A stretch of 64,000 nucleotides of DNA. It comes from an uncultured Clostridia bacterium. Its GTDB lineage: Bacteria; Bacillota; Clostridia; Christensenellales; QALW01. A program made the position numbers and the translations under genes. The notes under the pieces were generated by a model, which was given only the letters and a program-made list of their open reading frames with translations, was not told the origin of the DNA and did no database searches. Positions 42,843-50,148 of the stretch are shown here, one piece after another. Location of the stretch: assembly GCA_934434555.1 (NCBI GenBank), contig CAKRZX010000010.1, forward strand, positions 5,935 to 69,934, read 5' to 3'. Within the stretch, counting starts at the first letter, position 1, and every line of letters starts with the position of its first letter.

Positions 42843-43266
42843 AGAGGAAAACGGCAAGTTGCGTGAGCAGTTGCCGCAAACCGACCCGGAAGAACAGGAG
42901 GCAGAGGAGTTTTTGAAAGAATTTCCCGTTGCCGGCGATTTTGCCGATGATATCTGCCGCTGTTTTGAAGAGGATGAGACTTTAAACGGAAAAGACGGAC
43001 TCAACAAGGCACTTATGCGCGTGCTTATTGAAAAGCACCGCACACCCGAAAGTTTCGCAAACGATAACGAATTTTTGGAAAAATTCATTTTCGGCAACGA
43101 AACGGTTAAGAAGAGGATAATAGAAGATTATCTTTCGTCACTTTCAACATCACCGGCAGTCAGTTTCAAAAAAGGCTGTCTGCCCTGCACGGAAAGAGAA
43201 AAGCCCGGCGATGTGCGCGCCGCAGGGGAACTTGCAAGGGCTTTTTTCAGAAAAAACAAAAAATAA
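42802..43266 (+). CDS. Scaffold-like protein of the cassette
   Basis: 154 residues, ATG with AAGGAGGAGAACT upstream. N-terminal coiled coil (MEISELEEKIRTLEEENGKLREQL), an acidic centre (EEQEAEEFLKEFP, FADDICRCFEEDE) and a helical, basic C terminus (RAAGELARAFFRKNKK). Between portal and capsid genes this composition is typical of a scaffolding protein. No Prp-type LNLQFF motif is present, unlike the scaffold of the first prophage. Confidence 0.7.
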   Translation: MEISELEEKIRTLEEENGKLREQLPQTDPEEQEAEEFLKEFPVAGDFADDICRCFEEDETLNGKDGLNKALMRVLIEKHRTPESFANDNEFLEKFIFGNETVKKRIIEDYLSSLSTSPAVSFKKGCLPCTEREKPGDVRAAGELARAFFRKNKK

Positions 43267-43278
43267 GGAGAAATAAAA

Positions 43279-44424
43279 ATGATTTCAGTTTCAACAGTTA
43301 ACGCAGCATTAAAAAGTTACTATCTTGATGTACTCATCAACAACCTTAACAACTCAATAAGCCCCTTGTATCAGAAGTTCAAAACGACTCAGAGTTTCGT
43401 TTCCGGCAAGGAAATCCTTAAACCCGTTTGCTATGAACTTTCTTCCGGCATTGCCGCACTGGGCGAATATGACGAACTTCCCGCGGCGGATTCAAACAAG
43501 TACGCAGTTCTTAAAAGCGAACTTAAAAACCTTTACGGCACTATTCAGATTACCGATAAGGCTATGCGCGCTTCCGCCGATACCGAGGGGGCGGTCGTAA
43601 ACCTGCTCAATGCCGAAATGGAAGGACTTATTTCGGCGGCAAAACAGAAGTTTTCGCGGATGCTTTACGGCGACGGCAAAGAGCTGCTTGGCACCGTTAC
43701 GGCGGCTACAAGCGCAAAAACGACTTTCACCATAAGCGACGCATCGAAAATCAAGGCGGGTATGAAGTTGAAGTTCGTTGCCACCGGCACAATGGGCGAG
43801 GGCACGGTTGCATCTGTAAGCGGAACAACCGTTACTCTTACCGCCGCGGTAACGCTTGCCGAAAACACTGCCGTTTATAACGGCGATACCTACGCCAAGG
43901 AACTTAACGGCCTTGAAACGTTCTTCTCAAAGCCCACTACGCTTTACGGCGTAAACACTAACGGAAAAGCGTGGCTTAAACCTTATGTTGGCGCGGAAAC
44001 GGGCGATATAAGCGACATTAAGATTCAGACCGCCATTGACTCGGCAGAAGAAGCAAGCGGCGGCAAGATTGACTTTATCACCTGCTCTTACGGCGTTCGC
44101 AGAGCATATCAGAACTATCTTGAAACCACCAAGCGCAACATCAATCCCGTTGAACTTGAAGGCGGCTACCGCGCAATAAGTTATGCTGGCATTCCTGTTG
44201 TTGCCGACAGATACTGCCCTTCGGGAGCAATGTATCTGCTTGACACGACTCTTTTTGATATGCACCAACTTTGCGACTGGCAGTGGCTTGAAGGCGAGGG
44301 CGGCACGGTGCTTAAACAGGAAGCGGGCAGAGCGGCATATACGGCAACTCTTGTAAAATATGCAAACCTTATGTGCTTCCTGCCCTGCGGACAGGCTAAA
44401 CTTTCGGGCGTAACCGAGAAATAA
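43279..44424 (+). CDS. Major capsid protein of the cassette
   Basis: 381 residues, ATG with AAGGAGAAAT upstream. HK97-fold pattern: ISPLYQKFKTTQSFVSGKEILKPVCYELSSGIAALGEYDELP, AVLKSELKNLYGTIQITDKAMRAS, then the C-terminal DFITCSYGVRRAYQNYLETTKRNINPVELEGGYRAISYAGIPVVADRY and VLKQEAGRAAYTATLVKYANL. An extra beta-rich insertion (about 135-200: TFTISDASKIKAGMKLKFV, GTTVTLTAAVTLAENTAVY) sits in the middle and may be a surface-exposed domain. GC-rich third positions suggest high expression potential. Confidence 0.88.
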   Translation: MISVSTVNAALKSYYLDVLINNLNNSISPLYQKFKTTQSFVSGKEILKPVCYELSSGIAALGEYDELPAADSNKYAVLKSELKNLYGTIQITDKAMRASADTEGAVVNLLNAEMEGLISAAKQKFSRMLYGDGKELLGTVTAATSAKTTFTISDASKIKAGMKLKFVATGTMGEGTVASVSGTTVTLTAAVTLAENTAVYNGDTYAKELNGLETFFSKPTTLYGVNTNGKAWLKPYVGAETGDISDIKIQTAIDSAEEASGGKIDFITCSYGVRRAYQNYLETTKRNINPVELEGGYRAISYAGIPVVADRYCPSGAMYLLDTTLFDMHQLCDWQWLEGEGGTVLKQEAGRAAYTATLVKYANLMCFLPCGQAKLSGVTEK

Positions 44425-44442
44425 TTTTTCAGAGGTGGTTTT

Positions 44443-44814
44443 ATGGCAAACGCAAGGTATTCGGAAAACTATATCCCCGTCTGCTCGGATTCCCTCGGCA
44501 TAATCGACAGATTGAAAGAGATAGACGGCAGTTATTTTGTTCTTCTTAACCGCACAAGCGGCAGGTTTGAAATCCATTCGTCTTTACAGGGGCAGGACAG
44601 CTTCTGTCTTGAACTGCCTTTCCCGTTTCTCGACGCGCGTACTCTTACCTACGCGCGCCGCTACCGCAGAGAAAGGGCAAAAGAGATAATGGAAGAGATA
44701 GACAGAGAAAATGAAAAACTAAGGATAAACGAGGCGAAAAGACGCGCCGAAACCTTGCGGGAAGCCATTGAAAACGCGAAGGGAGGAAAAAATGAAACTT
44801 TCCGAAATGATTGA
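44443..44814 (+). CDS. Small head-associated protein of the cassette
   Basis: 123 residues, ATG with AGAGGTGG upstream. The N-terminal beta region (YIPVCSDSLGIIDRLKEIDGSYFVLLNRTSGRFEIHS, LELPFPFLDARTL) is followed by a long charged helix (RRERAKEIMEEIDRENEKLRINEAKRRAETL). Proteins of this organisation follow capsid genes in some phages, with no assigned function. The end overlaps the connector gene by 23 bp, so translation is coupled. Confidence 0.65.
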   Translation: MANARYSENYIPVCSDSLGIIDRLKEIDGSYFVLLNRTSGRFEIHSSLQGQDSFCLELPFPFLDARTLTYARRYRRERAKEIMEEIDRENEKLRINEAKRRAETLREAIENAKGGKNETFRND

Positions 44815-45322
44815 GCGGGCGAAAGAACTGCTTGATAAAAACGATACCGATACTGCTTTTGAAAAGGCATTGAAAAACGGGATAAACACGGCATACCTTA
44901 TTGTAGCAAGGGATAAATGGCGTCCCGTAATGCGCGAGGAAGTGAACATCGAGGACGGGACGGTGAAAATCAAGAACCTGACGAAGACATTTGTTTCGCT
45001 TAAATCGGCATATACTTCCGGCGGGTTCAGGCTGGGCGCGTGGGCGGGAAAAGACGCGGTTCATTTTCCGCCCTGGGCGACGAGCGCGGAAATAGAGTAT
45101 TTCTATCTGCCTGCACCTTTAAGTGCCGATGACGATGAGCCGGTTATTCCCGAATCGGCGGTGGACGCGTACGCGTATATATACTTTGCGGTTGCAAGAT
45201 ATTATAATATCAAAAGCCAGCACGCAGAGGCGTCGGTATGGGATACACGGTACAGGAATATTATAGATAACATCAGGGAAATGCAGGGATGCGCAGTTAT
45301 GCATACCGAAAGGTGGGTATAG
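44792..45322 (+). CDS. Head-tail connector protein of the cassette
   Basis: 176 residues from ATG 44792 (GGGAGGAAAAA upstream); the earlier in-frame ATG at 44768 has no ribosome site. N-terminal helices MKLSEMIERAKELLDKNDTDTAFEKALKNGINTAYLIVARDKW, a beta segment with FVSLKSAYTSGGFRLG, and YFYLPAPLSADDDEPVIPESAVDAYAYIYFAVARYY. This is the architecture of adaptor proteins docking to podovirus portals, and it occupies the same relative place as the connector of the first prophage. Confidence 0.7.
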   Translation: MKLSEMIERAKELLDKNDTDTAFEKALKNGINTAYLIVARDKWRPVMREEVNIEDGTVKIKNLTKTFVSLKSAYTSGGFRLGAWAGKDAVHFPPWATSAEIEYFYLPAPLSADDDEPVIPESAVDAYAYIYFAVARYYNIKSQHAEASVWDTRYRNIIDNIREMQGCAVMHTERWV

Positions 45323-46807
45323 ATGCTTGATATAAAAAGTCTGCCGCAGAAAGAGACGGAAACGTATTTTTACAGGATTAAAGAGTTCAAGGGGCTGAAT
45401 ATGCACGACGACGGCACGGTTATGGATTTTGAAGAAAGTCCCGACGCGGTAAACGTGCGTTTTGACGGCGGCAGACTTAAAAGGATAAAAGGATTCGGCA
45501 TTTCCACGTGGCTTAAAGACGGTGAACAGGTGCTTTTAAGGCAGTTGCCCGAATCTGTTGTGCGCCTGTTTGAATTTCAGGCGTCCTCACCCGATGACGA
45601 GGGATATAAGAATTTCTACTTTTCCGGCGATGAGGGGAATTTATATAAATTCACCTATGACAGCACCTTAAAAAAAATCTGTGCGGTAAAGGTGGAAAAC
45701 GAATCGGGCGAAACGGGGATCTATACGTATTTTACGCAGTTCAGGCTCGGCAAAGAAAACTGCGCGCTTTTGGGCGGACCGCAGTGCGGACCTTATATAT
45801 ATAAGGAAGACGGCAAGTATACGCTTATTACGGGCGACAACAAACCCAAAATGAAACGCACGGCAATGCACTACGGGCGCATGTTTGGCGTGGGCGACCC
45901 GGGATATCCCCAAAGAATATGGTTTTCGGCAATAGACGAGCCGGGGAATTTCGCCGTGTCGGAAACGGCGGGCGGATACATAGAAATAAGCGATATGACA
46001 GGCAATGCAATAGACGTTGTATCGTATTTCGATACGCTGTACGTGTTCTGCCGGTACGGCATTGCGGCGCTTAACACGCTTTCGGTGCAAAGCGACTTTT
46101 CACTTGAAAACATATATTATTCCGACAGCGAAATTATCGAGGGAAGTGTGTGCGTGTGCGGAAACAGAATTCTGTTTGCCACAAGATACGGCGTGTATGC
46201 GCTTTCGGGAAGCACGGTAACAAAAGTGTCGGGGAAAATAGACGGTTTCTTTGAAAACGTGGTCTGCAAGGAAGAAACAAGCGTGTATTTTGCGGGACAG
46301 TACTTTTTGTCTTTTAATAAATCAGACGGCGCAAAAGGAATGCTTATTTTTGATTTGTTAAGTCGGCAGTGGCAGATTTTTTCGGGCACAATGCCGTCAA
46401 GTATGGCGGTGTTCAGGGGAAAAAACGAAGAAAAACTGCTTATTTCCCAGGGCACAAGCGGCGTGGTCCCACAGTGGGGCACGGGCAATTTTTTAACAAA
46501 CTCCGGCGCGATAATCGCAAAGTGGACAAGCCCCGTAACCGACTGGGGCATATCGGGCAGCAAAAAGCGCGTGCGGGAAGTGCATTTGACTGCGTCGGGC
46601 AGCGGAACGCTCAACGTTAAGATTTCTGCCGACGGCAGCACCCAGACCCGCACTGTTACGTTAAGCGCCGACGATAAACTTTTCAGGCTTCCCTTTGATA
46701 TTGAGGGGAACCTTGTGGGGATTGAACTGTCCAACAGTACCGGCAACGATTTTTCCGTGGGTCCGGTTACGTTTATATATACCTTAAAGCGGGAGAAGGT
46801 GAACTGA
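45323..46807 (+). CDS. Short-tail hub (beta-propeller type) of the cassette
   Basis: 494 residues. N-terminal FKGLNMHDDGTVMDFEESPDAVNVRFDGGRLKRIKGF matches the hub-protein opening also seen at 14981. Blade-like repeats follow: MHYGRMFGVGDPGYPQRIWFSAIDEPGNF, ISDMTGNAIDVVSYFDTLYVFCRYGIAAL, GSVCVCGNRILFATRYGVYALSG. The C terminus is a beta-sandwich (VREVHLTASGSGTLNVKISADG). By analogy with P22 gp10-type proteins it would seal and extend the portal. Its presence means the particle could have a short tail even though no fibre gene follows. Confidence 0.75.
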   Translation: MLDIKSLPQKETETYFYRIKEFKGLNMHDDGTVMDFEESPDAVNVRFDGGRLKRIKGFGISTWLKDGEQVLLRQLPESVVRLFEFQASSPDDEGYKNFYFSGDEGNLYKFTYDSTLKKICAVKVENESGETGIYTYFTQFRLGKENCALLGGPQCGPYIYKEDGKYTLITGDNKPKMKRTAMHYGRMFGVGDPGYPQRIWFSAIDEPGNFAVSETAGGYIEISDMTGNAIDVVSYFDTLYVFCRYGIAALNTLSVQSDFSLENIYYSDSEIIEGSVCVCGNRILFATRYGVYALSGSTVTKVSGKIDGFFENVVCKEETSVYFAGQYFLSFNKSDGAKGMLIFDLLSRQWQIFSGTMPSSMAVFRGKNEEKLLISQGTSGVVPQWGTGNFLTNSGAIIAKWTSPVTDWGISGSKKRVREVHLTASGSGTLNVKISADGSTQTRTVTLSADDKLFRLPFDIEGNLVGIELSNSTGNDFSVGPVTFIYTLKREKVN

Positions 46808-46808
46808 C

Positions 46809-47156
46809 GTGACGATAGAAGACGAACAGCACTTGCTTTTCAGGCTTGCCCGCCTTGAAAACAGAATGAAGAAAGCGGAACTATCACCTGCTGCAATGCC
46901 TGCACTGCACGTCAATTTAGGTTCGGAGAATCCCGTAACGCGGACACTTTACTGCTACACGTCAAACGCAATGGCAAAGGTGAGCGCAAACGCGCCGTCG
47001 GGCGAACTGGCGGTTACGCTTGACGGAAAAACGTACAGTATGACCGCGCCCACATACATATGTGTTCCGCTTAAAAAAGGAAACAACACACTGAATATTT
47101 CAAGTTACGGTTCATACGGCGACCTGTTGATTGAAATACTTGAAATTAAAAGTTAA
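46809..47156 (+). CDS. Small tail-tip-like protein of the cassette
   Basis: 115 residues, GTG start 2 bp after the hub stop (GGAGAAGGTG upstream). A short N-terminal helix (EQHLLFRLARLENRMKKAEL) precedes a beta-sandwich (ALHVNLGSENPVTRTLYCYT, ELAVTLDGKTYSMTAPTYICVPLKKGNNTLNIS). A helix-plus-sandwich layout could serve as a trimeric tail cap or minimal receptor-binding protein. No known family recognised, so this is the only candidate for host contact in the cassette. Confidence 0.5.
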   Translation: MTIEDEQHLLFRLARLENRMKKAELSPAAMPALHVNLGSENPVTRTLYCYTSNAMAKVSANAPSGELAVTLDGKTYSMTAPTYICVPLKKGNNTLNISSYGSYGDLLIEILEIKS

Positions 47157-47166
47157 CGGAGGTTTT

Positions 47167-47643
47167 ATGGCAAACGCATTTGAAACGGTTAAGAGTTCGG
47201 GATTTCTGAACGACATAAAAAAGGCGGCGCAGACAGCGGCAAAAAATGCGGCGTCGGACGCGAAAGCCTACAACAAAAAGTCTGACAGCGAAACAAAGGC
47301 AAAGAAGAACGCGGCGGCAAAACTCAAAGAGTACAACGCCAACATACGTTCCGCTCGGGAAGACTATAATTCCGGCGCCGAAAAAGCAGCGGAAGACTAT
47401 AAGGCAAACAGCAGAAAAATTGCGTCGGCGCTTAAAAACAGAAGTATCGCCCTTAAAAGCGACCTGGCAGCACAGAAGATAAGTTCGTCAAGCATTGCGC
47501 AAAACGAAACCGACAAAGTACAGGCGGCTTTCGGTGCCCAGCAAGCCGAAAATAACCGAGATTACGGCGAAAAACTGCGCACCTTAAAGGAAAAACGCGA
47601 CCGCACAATAGAAAAACAAAAGAATAAAATCAGCGCACTGTAA
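47167..47643 (+). CDS. Ala/Lys-rich coiled-coil protein of the cassette (ejection-protein-like)
   Basis: 158 residues from ATG 47167 (ACGGAGG upstream). It starts MANAFETVKSSGFLNDIKKAAQTAAKNAASDAKA and continues as an Ala, Lys, Ser and Asn-rich helix (KSDLAAQKISSSSIAQNETDKVQAAFGAQQAENNRDYGEKLRTLKEKRDRTIEKQK in pieces). Highly basic and helical, with no enzyme motif. As the last virion gene after the hub it is comparable in place to the ejection protein at 19458 of the first phage, so a packaged DNA-binding or ejection role is suggested. Confidence 0.5.
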   Translation: MANAFETVKSSGFLNDIKKAAQTAAKNAASDAKAYNKKSDSETKAKKNAAAKLKEYNANIRSAREDYNSGAEKAAEDYKANSRKIASALKNRSIALKSDLAAQKISSSSIAQNETDKVQAAFGAQQAENNRDYGEKLRTLKEKRDRTIEKQKNKISAL

Positions 47644-47650
47644 AGGCAAA

Positions 47651-47685
47651 ACCCCTCTCCTGCGAAAGCAAGGGAGGGGTTTTTG
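47651..47685. terminator. Terminator at the end of the virion cassette
   Basis: Stem ACCCCTC(T)CCT / AGGGAGGGGT with GAAA-capped inner pairs (47651-47680), followed by TTTTT on the plus strand and preceded by AAA on the other. It also serves the convergent regulator gene. Confidence 0.8.
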
Positions 47686-47892
47686 TTATTCCTTTACAAA
47701 TTCTATTATATCGTTTACACCGCAATCAAGCGCATAGCAAAGAGCGTCAAGAGTTTTCGTACTTATTGCTTCACCCTTTTTTATCCTATATAACGTGTTT
47801 GCCGAAAAGCCCTGTTTGAAAATCAGGTTATATTCCGTAATCCCTTTTTTGAAAAGAGTATCGTAAAAAGGCTTGTAACTAATCAATTTCAT
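47686..47892 (-). CDS. XRE-family helix-turn-helix regulator
   Basis: 68 residues from ATG 47892 (GTG 47895 is possible). Cro/CI-type fold: YKPFYDTLFKKGITEYNLIFKQGFSANTLYRIKKGEAISTKTLDALCYALDCGVNDIIEFV. It probably binds the perfect palindrome at 47928-47949 lying in its own upstream region, repressing itself and the divergent gene at 47997. The predicted transcript has a very short leader. Similar small YozG-like regulators usually control one adjacent gene. Confidence 0.85.
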   Translation of the reverse strand: MKLISYKPFYDTLFKKGITEYNLIFKQGFSANTLYRIKKGEAISTKTLDALCYALDCGVNDIIEFVKE

Positions 47893-47907
47893 CACCGTAT
47901 AAATATT

Positions 47908-47951
47908 ATCATACTTAAATGCTTGACTATACTCAATAAATTGAGTATAAT
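47908..47951. promoter_or_regulatory. Divergent promoters with a perfect palindromic operator
   Basis: Plus strand: TTGACT 47923-47928, 17 nt, TATAAT 47946-47951. Minus strand: TTGAGT 47936-47931, 17 nt, TATGAT 47913-47908. The 22-nt palindrome TATACTCAAT-AA-ATTGAGTATA (47928-47949) covers the plus spacer/-10 and the minus -35, so one bound repressor would block both. Confidence 0.85.
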
Positions 47952-47996
47952 TAAATTGACTGAAAAATTAGTCGAATTTTTTTAGGAGGTTTTGAA

Positions 47997-48707
47997 ATGA
48001 AAAAACTTTTAGTAATGGCAATGATGTTCCCGATGGGCGGATGTTTGATGTGCAATGAGGTTCCGAATGCAGAGGAAAGTAATAACCCCATAACATCAGG
48101 TGAAACAGTTACAGGCAGTGAAGTGAAATCAGGAAAGCCGGGCAAGGCAAAAAGAATATTGCTTGGTATTTTGTGCGGAGTGGCGGTAATTTCGGTGGCA
48201 ATGTATATTGCAACAATGAAGATTATAATTCCTAAAACACATTATGACAGCGGTATTTCACTTATGGAATCAGGAGAATATGATAAAGCAATCTATGAGT
48301 TTTCCGAGGCGGGCAGTTACAAGGATTCTGCTTGGAAAATAGAAGAAACTAAAAAATTGATAGAAGAAGATAAAAAGCAAAAAGAAGAGAAAGCCGCAAA
48401 TGATGCAAAAAAGGCGCGGTTGGATAAGTTTAAGTATGCGTTTTCGCAAGATTTGTCAGACAGAACAACTCTTTCGTCAGATGGGAAAAGCATAATTGTT
48501 GATTCGATAGATTGGTTTGATATGTTTGGAGAATTAGATATATTGGTGATAATAGACGCACTTGAATTGCCGGATTCACTTTACAGCGAAATGACCCATA
48601 CAAATGCACTTATGGGCAGACAAACAGAAACATTCGGAGATATTCAGGTTTCTTGGTCATATCACCCGGATAACGGACTTGACGCTGTTTTCAAACTTGT
48701 AGATTAG
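47997..48707 (+). CDS. Membrane-anchored protein with TPR-like segment
   Basis: 236 residues, ATG with TTAGGAGG upstream. Two hydrophobic parts: an N-terminal MKKLLVMAMMFPMGGC (possible, atypical lipobox) and a clear transmembrane helix ILLGILCGVAVISVAMYIAT at about 56-75. After it come a TPR-like segment (HYDSGISLMESGEYDKAIYEFSEAGSYKDS), a charged coiled linker (KKLIEEDKKQKEEKAANDAKKA) and a C-terminal globular domain. Function unknown. It is controlled by the palindromic operator and probably by the XRE regulator transcribed away from it. Confidence 0.75.
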   Translation: MKKLLVMAMMFPMGGCLMCNEVPNAEESNNPITSGETVTGSEVKSGKPGKAKRILLGILCGVAVISVAMYIATMKIIIPKTHYDSGISLMESGEYDKAIYEFSEAGSYKDSAWKIEETKKLIEEDKKQKEEKAANDAKKARLDKFKYAFSQDLSDRTTLSSDGKSIIVDSIDWFDMFGELDILVIIDALELPDSLYSEMTHTNALMGRQTETFGDIQVSWSYHPDNGLDAVFKLVD

Positions 48708-48749
48708 TTTTACTTGAATTCGGATTAATTCTTAATGCAACAGCCGCAC

Positions 48750-50060
48750 TCAATCGGGTGCGACTATTTGTGAAGTCTTATTAATTCTCTTGCCCACAAC
48801 CCTTTCCTCAACAACGGAAATTGCCAAATGTGCGACCATACCGAAACCGAACATTAAAATAATTGTGTTCATATTAAACTCCACGGCGCGGGTTATATAG
48901 AGAATGTAAAAAATTCCGTAGTAAATAAGGTTGATTATCAGGGAGTTGACCGCGGTGCAGACGGTTTTGCCCAGACCGATAAATATATTGTCAATAATAA
49001 CGCAGCCCGTATAGGCAAAGTAGAAAGGCACAAGTTTTATTACGATAAAAAATATTTCTTCGGCGTTTTCAAGGTGCTGACAGTAGCGGAAAAAGGGCGT
49101 CCACAGGGGAACGGTGATTATCCACAGTGCAAAACTCAAAAGGGCGATAAAGTGATAATTTGATTTATGAAGATTTTCATATCCGTCCTTGCAGTCGGAG
49201 CGGATAACTTCGGCAAGGGCGGTAACGGGAATAAGCAGCCAGCCCCATATGAAGTTGTTTGCAATCCAGTAATTTCCCGATTGCGAAACGGCGTTTACGG
49301 TTTTGCAGACCATAACGGCGTAAATAAAGTTGTCAATAAACTGTTGCAGTCCGGAGAAAAAACCGGTTTTGAACCAGTCGCGGAACAGGGCGAAATCTGT
49401 TTTCTTAAAAGGACAAAACTTAATATACTTTTGCTTGTAGAGAAGAGCGGCACATATTATCGAAAGCAAGGTGTTTGAGATTATATTCGATACCGCAACG
49501 CCGTAAATGCCGAAAACGGGAATGAGAATAAAGTCGGCAAGCAGGGAAAGCAAAGTGCGGGCAGCAAGAAAAATGTATACGTTTTTGTCCTTGCCGATAA
49601 CCACAAAAACCACATTGGCAAAACTTACAACTATGCCCGCCATAAATGCAACGGTTTCAAGGCGGAGATACGCTGCCGCAGCGGATAAATCGATTTCGGC
49701 GGGATTCATAGCCGTCAGAAGATATTCGCCGTAAATTAAAACGCCCACGGAAAAAAGCGTGTAGAGAATAAAGGAAACCGTGCCGGTCTTAAACGTTTCA
49801 GCCGCAAAACTGTCAGGGCGGTGCTTGAAAATTCTGTTAAGAACCGAGTAAAGAGGAATAATCAAAAATGCCTGCAACGTTTCGTTTATTAAATCGAACC
49901 ATTCCATTTGCCCTATAATGTCAAAAGCGCCCGCCTGACCGGAAAAAGAAATAAGAAATGTTTTTACCGTTTGATACAGTGCGGGAACAAGCGCCAAAGC
50001 GCAAAGGGAAATCCACAGACGCATATTGAAATTTTTTAAGTCGGAAAAAATCTTTTTCAC
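48750..50060 (-). CDS. MATE family efflux transporter
   Basis: 436 residues, GTG start with GAGGTGA upstream. Twelve hydrophobic segments in two homologous halves, with the MATE-type opening SFSGQAGAFDIIGQMEWFDLINETLQAFLIIPLYSVL and second-half ISQ/GNYWIANNFIWGWLLIPVTALAEVIRSDCK. Likely a cation-coupled exporter of cationic drugs, metabolites or lipid-linked sugars; the adjacent glycosyltransferase makes a cell-surface substrate thinkable. It has its own promoter in the 88-bp gap behind the glycosyltransferase terminator. Slightly shorter than typical MATE proteins (about 450). Confidence 0.85.
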   Translation of the reverse strand: MKKIFSDLKNFNMRLWISLCALALVPALYQTVKTFLISFSGQAGAFDIIGQMEWFDLINETLQAFLIIPLYSVLNRIFKHRPDSFAAETFKTGTVSFILYTLFSVGVLIYGEYLLTAMNPAEIDLSAAAAYLRLETVAFMAGIVVSFANVVFVVIGKDKNVYIFLAARTLLSLLADFILIPVFGIYGVAVSNIISNTLLSIICAALLYKQKYIKFCPFKKTDFALFRDWFKTGFFSGLQQFIDNFIYAVMVCKTVNAVSQSGNYWIANNFIWGWLLIPVTALAEVIRSDCKDGYENLHKSNYHFIALLSFALWIITVPLWTPFFRYCQHLENAEEIFFIVIKLVPFYFAYTGCVIIDNIFIGLGKTVCTAVNSLIINLIYYGIFYILYITRAVEFNMNTIILMFGFGMVAHLAISVVEERVVGKRINKTSQIVAPD

Positions 50061-50092
50061 TTTTCACCTCACGAAAATATGATAATATATTC

Positions 50093-50122
50093 ATTATACT
50101 TATAATTAAGAACGCTTTTCAA
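50093..50122 (-). promoter_or_regulatory. Promoter of the MATE gene
   Basis: Minus strand TTGAAA (50122-50117), 18-nt spacer, TATAAT (50098-50093), about 33 bp before the GTG start. Confidence 0.6.
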
Positions 50123-50123
50123 C

Positions 50124-50146
50124 AAAAAATCCCCGCAAGGCGGGGA
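50124..50146 (-). terminator. Terminator of the glycosyltransferase gene
   Basis: Perfect 7-bp stem TCCCCGC/GCGGGGA (50130-50136 with 50140-50146), 3-nt loop, and TTTTTT on the minus strand, directly after the stop codon. Confidence 0.85.
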
Positions 50147-50148
50147 AA

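Larger units (their letters stand above)
39135..47643 (+). mobile_element. Compact podovirus-like virion cassette without integrase, replication or lysis genes
   Basis: Nine tightly spaced genes: terS, terL, portal, scaffold-like, capsid, small head protein, connector, beta-propeller hub and two small C-terminal genes. One promoter-like element precedes it and a strong terminator follows. All catalytic motifs are intact and the composition resembles the flanking chromosome more than the neighbouring prophage. Integrase, replication, fibre, endolysin and holin are absent. It could be a domesticated particle (gene-transfer-agent-like) or an old, neatly trimmed prophage; intact motifs favour retained function. 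Confidence 0.7.
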
